A DNA stretch of 64,000 nucleotides from Dreissena polymorpha (taxonomy: Eukaryota > Mollusca > Bivalvia > Myida > Dreissenidae): positions 57,953,776 to 58,017,775 of the forward strand of contig NC_068357.1 in assembly GCF_020536995.1 (NCBI RefSeq), read 5' to 3'. The stretch's first letter is position 1. Every line of letters begins with the position of its first letter. A program made the position numbers and the translations under genes. The notes under the pieces were generated by a model. That model did not search any database and was not told where the DNA came from. It worked only from the letters and a program-made list of their open reading frames with translations. Below, in pieces: positions 42,225-53,886 of this stretch.

Positions 42225-43520
42225 CACTTTTGAGTTATTGATGTTAGCACAATGCAAGGTGACACAATATTATCAGTTTTTAATTATGTGTAATTTCATT
42301 CGCACCTCTCGCTTAACTCAACGTTCAAAGGCACGCGCACTTTCACACTTTATTAGCGCCGTCTTTAATCTGTTCTATCTCTTTTTACAGAACAGATTGA
42401 TGTGAACTTAATGAACACAATTATTTTAACTAATGCAAGTTTAGCTAGAATTAATATATGACTTCTTGCTATACAATCATTATCATTCGAAAATGGATCT
42501 TATTTAATTGTGGTTCCTTCTTTGAACTTATGCTGTCCGCCAACATATAGAAAAGGTAGTGTCAGTAATAAATGTATTGCTTTAGATTCACATGTTTGTT
42601 TTTTTTAAGATATGTAAGATGCAAATGTGTCTAACTTATATTGTTTTCTGGTCTTTAAGCTATCTGATATATGTGACTACGTGCTATTTTGTTGGAGAAA
42701 TGAAAGATTCAAATGTGTCTTATTTATATTTTATCCATGTATCGTGTGTATTCAGTGTCATGCGAAAATATATCTTATTTCTTAATTTCCACCTTCACAC
42801 TTTATTAGCGCCGCCTTTAATTAGTTCATTAAATTAATTAATTTAATATAATGTGCAACGGTGAGGTGGATCAATGCTCGTTGTTAATTTAAATACACAC
42901 CACTTCAGCAATAAATGAAATCAGTTATTTTGGCTGTAAATCCATTTTTTTCCGTACAGTAGCCATGTTCCTGTGTATTGAGCTGATAAGATCACCACAG
43001 CAAGTTGCTAATACACAGTGTAGACTTAAACGAAATTGGTTATTTTGACTGTAAATCCAATTTTTCCAGTACAGTAGCCATTATGACCATGTTCCTGTGT
43101 ATTGAGCTGATACGATACCCACAGCAGGTTGCTTATACACAGTGTAGACTTCCCCTGTTTTATTATAGTATTTGTTATTTACCTGCTTGGAATAAATGAC
43201 GTGTATTCATTCGGGTCTGATGGCGTTTTGTTAAAGGTCATTTAATGCAGCAAAGCTGGTTTTCTGACTTAATTTTTTAATCATTTCAATGTAAAAAAGA
43301 AATAATGAAACAATGAATGTGTAATTTAATTCTCAACTCTCGCTTAACTCAACGTTCAATGGGACGCGCATAGTTCTTTTTATAAATTATGTACAAATAT
43401 AATATGCTGTACATTGTTGTTTATTTACTCAAGAAGTACCAGAAAGAAGCATTGTTATGTATAAAGCGCTTTACTTTTTCAAAATTCTACATTAAATAAA
43501 GAAATATCGTATTTTTTGGT
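42225..43520 (+). repeat. Inner inverted duplication, left half
   Basis: Pairs with 45080-46125 in reverse: CTCGCTTAACTCAACGTTCA, CACACTTTATTAGCGCC, GTATTGAGCTGATA, TACACAGTGTAGACTT and TTTTCAAAATTCTACATTA all recur inverted on the right. It contains a tandem duplication of about 115 bp (42900-43150) that the right half has once. Confidence 0.75.
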
Positions 43521-43729
43521 TAAGTGTACGTGCTTGATATATATTCATAAAATAGCAGTTTTTTTTTAAACATTCGGTCTTTAACCTTTAATTTGATGCA
43601 AATGAAAAGAAGAACTGCCTTTTTTATTTTTATACTTAAATCAACATTTAACGAAGTCATTATTGACTAAATAAATATGTACATTTTTTCACTCCATTAA
43701 AATCGGCCCTTATAGTTTACTTTCATGTA

Positions 43730-44750
43730 TATATAGAATAATTGAGTGCTTTTCGGTGATTCTATGCTGGCGCGATAGTGCTTTTCGGTTGCAAATAAAA
43801 ATACTTTTGTGCGTGATCTTTACACTTAAATCAATATTTAACGAAGTGATTAATTACTTAATTAATACGTACATGTTTTCAATCCATTATAAACGGCACT
43901 TATGGCTTACTTTCATGAAAATATGAAGAAATTGAGTGCTTTTCGGTGATTCTGTGCTGTCGCGGGAGTGCTTTTCGGTCGTCACATGAAGTGCTTTTCG
44001 GTCGGTATATTGCCGATATTTATCCAATATGGGGCATTAATACATCATAATAAACACAAGGTAGTATAAATATGCATGAAATATAACCATTTTTATCTAA
44101 TTTAGTCCATTAACACACAATAGAAACGCATTTTTGCATATATATTGCGAGAAATCGAGTGCTTTTCGGTCTTCACATGAAGTGCTTTTCGGTCGGTATA
44201 TTGCCGATATTTATCCAATTTTGGGCATTAATACATCATAATAAACACAAGGTAGTATAAATATGCATGAAATATAACCATTTATAACTAATTTAGTCCG
44301 TTTACACACAATAGAAACGCAAGTTTTCATATATATAGCGAGAAATTGAGTGCTTTTCGGTCGTCACATGAAGTGCTTTTCGGGCGGTATATTGCCGATA
44401 TTTATCCAATTTTGGGCATTAATACATCATAATAAACAAAAGGTAGTATAAGTATGCATAAAATATAACCATTTATAACTCATTTAATCCGTTACTCACA
44501 CAATAGAAACGCAATTTTTCATTTATATACAAGAAATTGATTGCTTTTCGGTCTTGACATGAATTGCTATTCGGTCGGTATATTGCCGATATTAATCCAA
44601 TTTTGGGCAAAATGTAGTATAGACATACATTCATATAACCATTAATAACTAATTAAACCCGTTAACACACGCTAGAAACGATATATTGCATATATAGAGA
44701 GAGAAATTGAGTGCCTTTCGGTGCTTTTCGGTGATTGTATGGACCGACTT
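43730..44750 (+). repeat. 191-bp tandem array at the centre
   Basis: Units are spaced 191 bp apart (GTGCTTTTCGGTCGGTATAT at 43991, 44182, 44373 and a variant at 44564); each has two to three GTGCTTTTCGGT words. Five units including partial ones. Confidence 0.9.
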
Positions 44751-45079
44751 AAATACCAATAGAGCGTGACACAAACACAGCACAATTGTTTATTTCGGCA
44801 AACATTTTGATATTATTTGCTTTTAAACATAGCTTTTAATGACTATTGATAGATGAATAATGTTATACTATTATTTGTAATTTCAAAACATGTTACTTGG
44901 TGATTTTATTCACGTTCTATAAATACATCAGTTATTCTTATTAACCTGATGCCTGTTGTCTGCTACTGTTACAATACGACGCTTAAAAATGTGGATTGCA
45001 TAAAGTTAAAGGTCACATTCCGTGTGCACTATATTACTTGTAATAATGCATTATAAATATGTCAAGCATGTTCACTTTA

Positions 45080-46125
45080 ACAAATACGATACTTCTTTAT
45101 GTAATGTAGAATTTTGCAAAGGTAAAGCGCTATATATATGACAATGTTTTATTTTTTCTTGTTGATTAAAAACAAAAACAAAATATAACAATACATATCA
45201 TATGTGTACATACTTTTTTAAACCAATATAATGAATCACGTGATGTTTTTATAATTTTGTTAAGCGTGCGTGATATTGAACGTAGATTTAAGCGAGTTAT
45301 GCGATTTAAAAACTGATACCACTCAGCTTGATTTACAATTCATGTTCCAACGCGCCAATGTATTTAATTAAATGGTTTCATGAAATTGTGTTTAAAAGCA
45401 TAACGATTGAAAGTCAGTAAGAAACACAGTTTTGCACATAAAATGATCGCCAACAGACCCGAATTAATACACTTCATAAATGCCAATCAGATAAAAAACA
45501 ATTCCAATAATACAACAGGGGAAGTCTACACTGTGTATTAGCCACCTGCTGTGGTTATCCCTATTTATCAGCTCTATCTCAGGCACCTGGCTACTGTTAT
45601 GAACAAATTGGATTTACTGAAAATAACTGATGTCATTTATTGCCAAATTGTTATGTACATATAAAATAAACAACGAGAGTGGACCCACATCATTGTTGCA
45701 CATTAGTATAAACTTCACTGTAATCTAGGCGCCCCGTAATCTGTTCTTAAAATAGACATAGCCTTAATAAAGACGGCGCTAATTAAGTTGGATATTAAAG
45801 AAGCTACATTAAGCGCACTGAAAAAGATGAATTGGACACATTTGCATCTTTCATTTATTACAAAGCATGTGAATATGTACAATACTTTTATTACTGACAC
45901 ATTATTCTTAAAGTCGACGGACAACATAAGAGGGAACCACAATTAAATAAGATCCATTTTCGCAGGATAGTGGTTTTTTTAGAAAATATTCACATATTAT
46001 TTTTAGCTTGCATTAGTTACAATAATAAGTTCGCGTGCCATTGAACGTTGAGTTAAGCGAACGGTGCGAATTAAAATCTGAAACTATTATGTCATCTGTA
46101 CTAACAGCATTAACTCAATGGTGTC
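45080..46125 (-). repeat. Inner inverted duplication, right half
   Basis: Reverse-strand counterpart of 42225-43520, diverged by many substitutions and small indels. Confidence 0.75.
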
Positions 46126-47129
46126 AAATCCTCTATAGTCAATTAAAGGGGCATTTTCATTTTTTGAAGTAGTTAAAAACCAACTTGTAGTGAGTGATAT
46201 TTTGATGCAACCAATTGAAACTTTTGACTTTAAATGACGAAAAATCGGATATGGGTGCATTGTGTGTGCTATGTATAAAACATGACAGTCACTACAAAAT
46301 CGTATATATAATATACTCTGTAAGAGACGTTACATATTATGACATTTCAAATTTAAACCACAAAATTGACAATTATCCAAAGATATATCATTCATTTTAG
46401 TGAAGGAATGATATATTATAATAACCATGAAAAGTATTTCCGTTTGACTATGCCTTTAACGAAATAATTTTTCATAATAATATATATAAAATAAACGAGA
46501 GTAATGATACCTTCCTTTCATGTATAGTGTACATGTAAGACAAACAGATTCTTTAAATTCATTGATTGCATTGGACTCCGAATATACAACGAAAAAAAGT
46601 CTAAAGGTATATTTACAATGATATGCACAACCATTTTTGTACTTCAGTCACTTTTTCGCAATTTAATTTAAACCACACCATTATTGATAACGTTTGTTTC
46701 GAACGCTAACCATTCTGACCATTTTTTTACAAACCCGCGATCACGTAGAAGCGAGTTATTTTATGCCTATGGAAGTTTTCTAGTATGCATGACAAACACA
46801 AGATCCAAAATGCGTTTTGGGCTCGTTCGAATTTTTAACAAATATTTTACTGTTAACTAAAATGCCACGTCCGACTTGTCATTAAAATCCAGAGAGTCAA
46901 ACGAAATGCACATCCACATTATGCTCTCTTTCAATTTATCTTACATTTTTTTAACCACATACACATGTCTGCTCTTTTTTTAATCTTATCGAAGTTTACA
47001 ATAATGCATGACAAACAAACAATCCTAAATACGTTTTGCATTTGATGATGCTTTGAATAAATAATTAACTGTTAAAAACAAACCACGTTCATATGTCGTC
47101 GCTAATTCTATCGAAAATGCGTTTAAACT
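46126..47129. other. Unassigned stretch within the giant inverted structure
   Basis: AT-rich, no exon. TTAAAGGGGCATTTTCA at 46143-46159 resembles the end of a TTAA-type MITE; a matching right end was not found. Confidence 0.35.
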
Positions 47130-47340
47130 ATGTGTCGTATTCTGAGAAAACTGGGCATAATGCATGTGCGTACAGTGTCGTCCCAGATTAGCCTGTGCAG
47201 TTCGCACAGGCTTATGAGGGACGACACTTTCCGCCTTAATGGTATCTTTGCTAAGAAGAGACTTCATTTAAACGAAAAATGTCATAACAGCGAAGAGTGT
47301 CGACCCTGTTTAGCCTGTGTGGACTGTATGTTAAATATTT
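47130..47340 (+). mobile_element. GAGCCTCGTT palindromic MITE, right end missing
   Basis: First module nearly perfect (GTCGTCCCAGATTAGCCTG...AGGGACGACACTTTCCGCC), second module stops at GTGTGGACTG. Confidence 0.75.
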
Positions 47341-47630
47341 TGAGGTTAAACTAGTTTTTTTCGTCACTGAAATGACCACACACGATATACGTCACAAATC
47401 TCCTAATTTAAATGTAAAGCTACAAGGCAATGCAAAATTAATAAAACATTATCTTATGAAAATGAATGAAGATGTTTCGATTAAAGATTTATAAATTTAC
47501 GGAAAAAGATTTTATGTTAGTCAATTGTGTTTTGCTATGAGCAGGGATGTGCGAATAACTGTAAACTTTTGCTGAGCAAGTCATTCATGCTATAATACAG
47601 AATTGCAGTTTACCTACATATTTTTCAAAA

Positions 47631-47717
47631 GGTCAGATAGCTTAATTGGTAGAGCAACCCAGGCCGGTATCATTAGATGGCTCATGGGTGGGTTCGGGTT
47701 CGAATCCCGATCTGAAC
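47631..47717 (+). tRNA. tRNA-like sequence with enlarged anticodon loop, copy 1
   Basis: GGTCAGA at the start pairs with TCTGAAC at the end (one mismatch). D arm AGCTTAATTGGTAGAGC, T arm TCGGGTTCGAATCCCGA (5-bp stem, TTCGAAT loop). ACCCA...TGGGT would form the anticodon stem around a 23-base loop instead of 7. Pseudo-tRNA, SINE head or intron-bearing tRNA. Confidence 0.4.
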
Positions 47718-47924
47718 TTCGTAGGTAAACTTGTGGTTGCAAGGCTGGAAACGGATAGTGTGACAATTTGTTTTCGGCGGGGTTTTGGGCTAACCGTTCA
47801 GTTCATCAGTTCGTCTAGTCACATGAAACCGTTTAATATGGCCTGTTTGTTGTTTAATTGCTGATTAACATATTTGACACAAATCGTGCAGTCCCGCTTT
47901 AACTCCTTATTTATGTTGGCTATA

Positions 47925-48024
47925 TTGCACTTTACCGGTACGCTGCCATCATGGATTCCGAAATTTGCGCAACTTAACACTAATTATAAGGGCTTGGGTT
48001 ATAGTGCGTACCGGTAAAGTGCAA
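47925..48024. repeat. 100-bp fold-back
   Basis: TTGCACTTTACCGGTACGC at the left is exactly inverted at the right (GCGTACCGGTAAAGTGCAA). Confidence 0.8.
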
Positions 48025-48471
48025 TTGCCCCGGACTGTTTAGTTGCTCTTATCCGCAGATGGTATTCGAACCATATATACTTCAGATGAGTGCAGACATA
48101 AGGTGATTTTATCTATTTTACAAACAGCAGCTTTTGTGCGATTTTAAAACAAAAAAGTTACTTAGTTACAAGGACTGTTATGTTGCTCTTATCTGCAGTT
48201 GGTTTTCGATCCATAAATGTTTCTTCCCGATTTGTGCAAAATAAGGGTTTATATGAACTACACGGTCGGCAAATTATCACCATTTTACAAACGGAAGCTT
48301 TTGTGGGCTTTTCAAACATTGCCTCGTGTGACCTTTTAAACTGCAAATATATCGTTCTAAATCATAAAACAATTTCAATGAAATGTACATGTAATTCTTT
48401 GGAAACGTTTTTCTAAGCAAGTTAATCATGCTATTCAACAGCATTGCAGTTTACCCATATATTTTTCAAAA

Positions 48472-48567
48472 GGTCAGAATAGCTTAATTGGTAGAGCAAC
48501 CCAGGCCGGAATCATATCTTATTTAGATGGCTAATGGGTGGTTTCGGGTTCGAATCCCGATCTGACC
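48472..48567 (+). tRNA. tRNA-like sequence with enlarged anticodon loop, copy 2
   Basis: Perfect 7-bp acceptor stem GGTCAGA/TCTGACC, same D and T arms as copy 1, ACCCA/TGGGT stem with a 31-base loop. Box A and box B are good. Flanks (about 47555-47870 and 48400-48715) are duplicated along with it. Confidence 0.45.
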
Positions 48568-48881
48568 TTCGTAGGTAAATTGTGGTTGCAAGGATGGCAA
48601 CGAATAGGATGACAATCTGTTTTGGGCGGGGTTTTTGGGCTAACAGTTCAGTTCATTAGGTCACATGAAACCCTTTAATATGGCCCGTTTGTTGTTGAAT
48701 TGCTGATTAAAGTAATAATTGAAAGTTCATTTCCTTACTTTTTAATAAAAGTCTTTACGAACTCCAGGTTCTTCTGCTAGAAGTGCCTTTAATGATTTAA
48801 TTCAAATATTTTCTGTATATAAGTTGTGAGTTAGTTTCTTCACGGTGCGTATATTGTATATTGTCATCTAGATTTGCGTGT

Positions 48882-51076
48882 GTAAAAAAAACCGTTAAAA
48901 CAGGCCGACTTTGTCCGCGATTTACAGGCCGACTACGACCCTGCCATACAATATTTTGATATGGTTAGAATCTGTAGAGGATCTTCTTTACAACGGTACC
49001 ATTACAATTAATATCGGACGAATAATAATGCATTTATAACCATTTATATCGGTTCCTGGTTTTCTTTACGGCATTAGCGTGTGTAAAAAAAAACGTTAAA
49101 ACAGGCCGACTTTGTCCGCGATTTACAGGCCGACTACGACCCTGCCATAAAATATTTTGATATGGTTAGAATCTGTAGAGGATCTTTTTTACAACGGTAC
49201 CATTATAATTAATATCGGACGAATAATAATGCATTTATAACCATTTATATCGGTTCCGGGTTTTCTTTACGGCATTTGCGTGTGTAAAAAAACCGTTAAA
49301 ACAGGCCGACTTTGTCCGCGATTTACAGGCCGACTACGACCCTGCCATAAAATATTTTGATATGGTTAGAATCTGTAGAGGATCTTCTTTACAACGGTAC
49401 CATTATAATTAATATCGGACGAATAATAATGAAGTTATAACCATTTATATCGGTTCCGGGTTTTCTTCTCGGCATTTGCGTGTGTAAAAAAAAACGTTAA
49501 AACAGGCCGACTTTGTCCGCGATTTACAGGCCGACTACGACCCTGCCATACAATATTTTGATATGGTTAGAATCTGTAGAGGATCTTCTTTACAACGGTA
49601 CCATTATAATTAATATCGGACGAATAATAATGCATTTATAACCATTTATATCGGTTCCGGGTTTTCTTCTCGGCATTTGCGTGTGTAAAAAAAACCGTTA
49701 AAACAGGCCGACTTTGTCCGCGATTTACAGGCCGACTACGACCCTGCCATACAATATTTTGATATGGTTAGAATCTGTAGAGGATCTTCTTTACAACGGT
49801 ACCATTATAATTAATATCGGACGAATAATAATGAAGTCATAACCATTTATATCGGTTCCGGGTTTTCTTCTCGGCATTTGCGTGTGTAAAAAAAAACGTT
49901 AAAACAGGCCGACTTTGTCCGCGATTTACAGGCCGACTACGACCCTGCCATAAAATATTTTGATATGGTTAGAATTTGTAGAGGATCTTCTTTACAACGG
50001 TACCATTATAATTAATATCGGACGAATAATAATGAAGTTATAACCATTTATATCGGTTCCGGGTTTTCTTTTCGGCATTTGCGTGTGTAAAAAAAAACGT
50101 TAAAACAGGCCGACTTTGTCCGCGATTTACAGGCCGACTACGACCCTGCCATAAAATATTTTGATATGGTTAGAATCTGTAGAGGATCTTCTTTACAACG
50201 GTACCATTATAATTAATATCGGACGAATAATAATGAAGTTATAACCATTTATATCGGATCCGGGTTTTCTTTTCGGCATTTGCGTGTGTAAAAAAAAACG
50301 TTAAAACAGGCCGACTTTGTCCGCGATTTACAGGCCGACTACGACCCTGCCATAAAATATTTTGATATGGTTAGAATCTGTAGAGGATCTTCTTTACAAC
50401 GGTACCATTATAATTAATATCGGACGAATAATAATGAAGTTATAACCATTTATATCGGATCCGGGTTTTCTTTTCGGCATTTGCGTGTGTAAAAAAAAAC
50501 GTTAAAACAGGCCGACTTTGTCCGCGATTTACAGGCCGACTACGACCCTGCCATAAAATATTTTGATATGGTTAGAATCTGTAGAGGATCTTCTTTACAA
50601 CGGTACCATTATAATTAATATCGGACGAATAATAATGAAGTTATAACCATTTATATCGGATCCGGGTTTTCTTTTCGGCATTTGCGTGTGTAAAAAAAAA
50701 CGTTAAAACAGGCCGACTTTGTCCGCGATTTACAGGCCGACTACGACCCTGCCATAAAATATTTTGATATGGTTAGAATCTGTAGAGGATCTTCTTTACA
50801 ACGGTACCATTATAATTAATATCGGACGAATAATAATGAAGTTATAACCATTTATATCGGATCCGGGTTTTCTTTTCGGCATTTGCGTGTGTAAAAAAAA
50901 ACGTTAAAACAGGCCGACTTTGTCCGCGATTTACAGGCCGACTACGACCCTGCCATAAAATATTTTGATATGGTTAGAATCTGTAGAGGATCTTCTTTAC
51001 AACGGTACCATTATAATTAATATCGGACGAATAATAATGAAGTTATAACCATTTATATCGGATCCGGGTTTTACCA
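48882..51076 (-). repeat. 201-bp tandem array, right arm
   Basis: About eleven units, reverse complement of the left arm. Units with GGATCC lie outermost (five here, three at left), GGAACC/GGTTCC units inside, and the rare CCAGGAACC/GGTTCCTGG variant innermost on both sides. Confidence 0.92.
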
Positions 51077-51104
51077 TAAAGATTTCCGGATAGTTCCGGG
51101 TTTT

Positions 51105-51162
51105 ATACCTCCCCTTAAGTTATCTCTGTTTTCCCCATTATATCGCCAAAGTTAGGGGAGGT
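51105..51162. repeat. Short inverted repeat just right of the fold-back border
   Basis: TACCTCCCCTTAAGT and AGTTAGGGGAGGTA face each other over about 30 bases. It overlaps the border of the 13.45-kb structure. Confidence 0.5.
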
Positions 51163-51394
51163 AATACTGCTTGACATTATCTTCTTTGCCATACACAAGT
51201 AATTTCCCATTGATAAGGAATTTCAATGACAGATTTTTCAAATCTCGATTCCAACGTTGTTTTTTGTTCATGTTTAAAATCGTTTTGCAACATTCTTAAA
51301 TATTTAAAATAAACTCAACCTGAAACACCGAAATAAACGTAAAGGGTCGGTCGGATAAGTTGAGGCAAACAACTCTTTTTACGTCTTAAATTAA

Positions 51395-51891
51395 AGGGAC
51401 AGATTTTGGCATGTATTGAAGACTGTCATTAAATACTTTATATTTATAAATGTAAACATAGGATCTTTAAAGCTCCAGTAAAAAATAACAAGAATAACAT
51501 TTAAAAAAAGAAAATAAACGTAACCATCAACTGGGCTCGAACTACTGACACCTGGTGCCCTGGAGTAAAAATCTATCGCTTAGACCACTCGGCCATCAGT
51601 GCTCATAAAAAGAGTAACGTATTTTATACTTTATATAAGCAATCCTCGTAGTTTCATAAAATGTAACGACAACAACAGAACTCCTCAAATTATTCAATCA
51701 TTTCGCGTTGCAACGCTTTATAATTTTCAGGTTTTTAAATCGTCAAAAGATGCATTTAGTTGATATTTTAGAACATGGTAAATGTTCAGTATTAACTGTT
51801 TCCTCACAAATATTATAACTAAAACGAACATTTGCGAATCTGAAACAAGTTTTTTTATTTTGTCAATTTACCAAAACGTGAAAAGGCCCCT
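51395..51891 (-). mobile_element. TTAA-flanked MITE carrying a tRNA-like sequence, copy 3
   Basis: TTAA at 51391-51394 and 51892-51895. Minus strand around 51525-51600 reads GATGGCCGAGTGGTCTAAGC, TTTACTCCAGG, a GGCACCAGGTGTC long variable arm and AGTTCGAGCCC; this is a leucine/serine (type II) tRNA plan. The left end has lost part of CTTTTCAC. Confidence 0.82.
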
Positions 51892-51895
51892 TTAA

Positions 51896-52397
51896 CGCCG
51901 AACACAGAATAAATTATTTAAAGCCCGCCATTGATTGATATTTACAAAAAGGACAGTAAGTTTGATTCCCAGCCGGCCTACGTTGGTTATGAAACTATTT
52001 ATACAATTATTATCTCCGTGCCTATGACTTTTAAAAGTAGAGCGGTTGTAATTATTAGTATAACTTTTGTTTATACAAAGTACTGGTAATTCGTCCATAG
52101 GAAGATACTCTGCCACCGTGAAACCGTGAATCGAACGCCGTAATATGACATAACATTTATCAGTCTCACTTTATTTTACGTCGTTGCTCCTTTCGTAACA
52201 TGACATGGTTGCGTAAGGGGAAAATGACCCAAACCAGTTTTTCGACGAGAATCGTGAATTTATATCACGACGAGAGTCGGTATTCGTGTTACAGATCAAA
52301 AAGTAGTATTCATCCAAGACACATTCAAATGGAATGTCAAAATAAGGTGTCGCTTATCGCGGGACCGTGCTACCGTGATCTCGAACTGTGTTGGGGA
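51896..52397. other. Upstream region of the Cvsi-like gene
   Basis: Probable promoter region. Two CACGACGAGA/CGACGAGAATCG words near 52242-52275; otherwise no feature recognised. Confidence 0.3.
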
Positions 52398-52405
52398 TAT
52401 ATAAA
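52398..52405 (+). promoter_or_regulatory. TATA box of the Cvsi-like gene
   Basis: TATATAAA in a GC-richer setting, 72 bases before the ATG at 52477. Initiation about 30 bases downstream would give a 5' UTR of some 45-50 bases. This is a strong, compact promoter layout of the kind used by abundant secreted-peptide genes. Confidence 0.6.
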
Positions 52406-52476
52406 TTGAGTAGTAAGGACCGAACACACCAGTATTAATTGCAGTACTAGTTCGTCGACTGCCAGTTCCACTCAAA

Positions 52477-53802
52477 ATGAAGGTCACCATAGTTGTTCTC
52501 GCTGTTTGCATCGGTATGTAAAAACTATTTGTTCGTTCAATCGTTCGTTCAATCGTTCGATCATGCGTTCGTTCGTTCGTCCGCTCGTAGCTCGTAACCC
52601 CACAAACGGACCCAAGGCTTGTCAATAAAACATTTTTGCCGGATGCATCCGTTAATGTCAAATCCATGTATTTACTGAAACTTTTGTTATAACTTGTTTA
52701 TGTCTCTTATTCGTCTTTTGGCGAAAGGCGCTTTTCGTTTGTATCATGGTTATGACACTGCTTGCAAAAAAAAAAGAAAAATGATTCGTGGAGTTGTTTC
52801 ATATTTCAAACCATTTCAGAAGTGTCATTGACTTTAATGAGTCAATTATGTATCTCTCTCACGAAAATCTTGTCGAAAGAAAATTTCTCTTCGTCCGTCC
52901 GCCTCCCACCTGTAATCCCCTCTCTGTGTCGCATGATCGAATAGTGCCGACCGAACCAAATATGTTGTAGTTTTTTAATAAAAATAAAATATATCGTTAT
53001 ACTAGTACCTTACAAAGGCACTACACACTCAGCTCAATCTCGTTTCAGCCCTCGCCTATGCCGAGGAATGCCGAGACACCGGTGACTGTGGTCACGTGAC
53101 GTGTCCAGAGCAAGACTACGTTCTGGACTGTGCACACAGGCAATGCACGTGCACACACAGTGAGTAGTCGGGTTTAGTTAAGACCTATTTATTTTAGCTC
53201 GTTTCCGTTAAGAACTTCAGGTTTATTGAAACGCTCTCGTAACATGAGTAGTACTTGGCGTCTTTAGGGCCGATCTAAAGAATGACCCCACACTGGGGAT
53301 CGAATCCATGACTGGTTTGAATGTGATGATGTAAGCCCGTATATACTCGGACTAGTTATTGAACGAAGTGTGCAACGAAGTAAGGATCTTCATGGGTTCT
53401 CACTTGACCTACGTCTGTCTGTAAATCTTTCCGGTTGGCCATTGTCTGTTAACAAAAACGTATCATTTTTCAACGTGCAACTCGTATGATAGCATACATA
53501 AGTATTGGTTTGATCGAAATAATGACATGAATTGCCTCTTTAATTACGCTTGCTTAGTTTATGATGATGTTAATGATGCTTATCTGGATGTTTAAGTTGA
53601 CGCAATCAGCCCTCACGTGCATTATCATTTCCTGCTAAATAAACCAGAACCATATAACATATATATTTAATATTGAATTGTAGCGACCGCCAGGTGTGTT
53701 GCCGCTCGTGACTGTTCGGGCCAGTGTGACCGCGACTGGCACTGCGTTGACGGCCAGTGTCGCTGCGGGTTCGGATTTGGAGGTGGTCCCGTGGGCAAAT
53801 AG
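52477..53802 (+). CDS. Cvsi-2-like secreted serine protease inhibitor precursor (3 exons)
   Basis: Exons 52477-52513, 53049-53159 and 53684-53802 splice in phase (37+111+119 nt) to 88 residues. Residues 1-17 (MKVTIVVLAVCIALAYA) are a signal peptide. The mature chain has 12 Cys in two similar halves: Cx5Cx4Cx8Cx4CxC (residues 20-47) and Cx5Cx3Cx5Cx4CxC (residues 54-77), one half per exon, then a Gly-rich end GFGFGGGPVGK. The Cys pattern, HVTC and CTCT/CRC motifs and size match the oyster Cvsi-1/Cvsi-2 inhibitors (peptidase inhibitor family I84), which bind subtilisin-type proteases and are linked to defence against Perkinsus. Known of the family; target here is inferred. A TATA box lies upstream and an ATTAAA signal at 53887. 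A SINE fragment lies in intron 2. An alternative is another disulfide-rich peptide of similar spacing. Confidence 0.87.
53181..53316 (-). mobile_element. SINE 3' part in intron 2 of the Cvsi-like gene
   Basis: Same family and orientation as 18016-18210 (GACCTATTTATTTTAGCTC, GGGGATCGAATCC); the tRNA-derived head beyond box B is missing. Confidence 0.65.
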
Positions 53803-53886
53803 ACAAACACGCTTTTTTCTGGCGTCACCAATGCATTTCGTGTGTAGTTTGTGATGAATGATAGTCATTATTATAGTGAACTGTGA

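Larger units (their letters stand above)
37662..51111. mobile_element. 13.45-kb giant fold-back structure with satellite arms
   Basis: Both ends are the same sequence in opposite orientation: GAGGTATAAAACCCGGAAC starts at 37662, and its inverse ends at 51111, followed inward by the same 30-odd bases and then by 201-bp tandem arrays (left 37690-39930, right 48882-51076, opposite strands). A second, inner inverted duplication spans 42225-46125 around a 191-bp array. The axes nearly coincide (about 44.39 and 44.18 kb). The layout recalls Foldback/Galileo-type DNA transposons whose long ends are tandem repeats; no transposase and no target duplication were found, so class is open. An inverted segmental duplication is the alternative. 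Confidence 0.7.

Noticed and set aside
37690-51076. CRISPR-like or bacterial repeat array
   Set aside because: Units are 201 bp with no spacer-repeat alternation, and the setting is a eukaryotic genome with introns.
37662-51111. Polinton or other capsid-bearing element as the identity of the 13.45-kb structure
   Set aside because: No polymerase, integrase, ATPase or capsid gene was seen, and the ends are satellite arrays.
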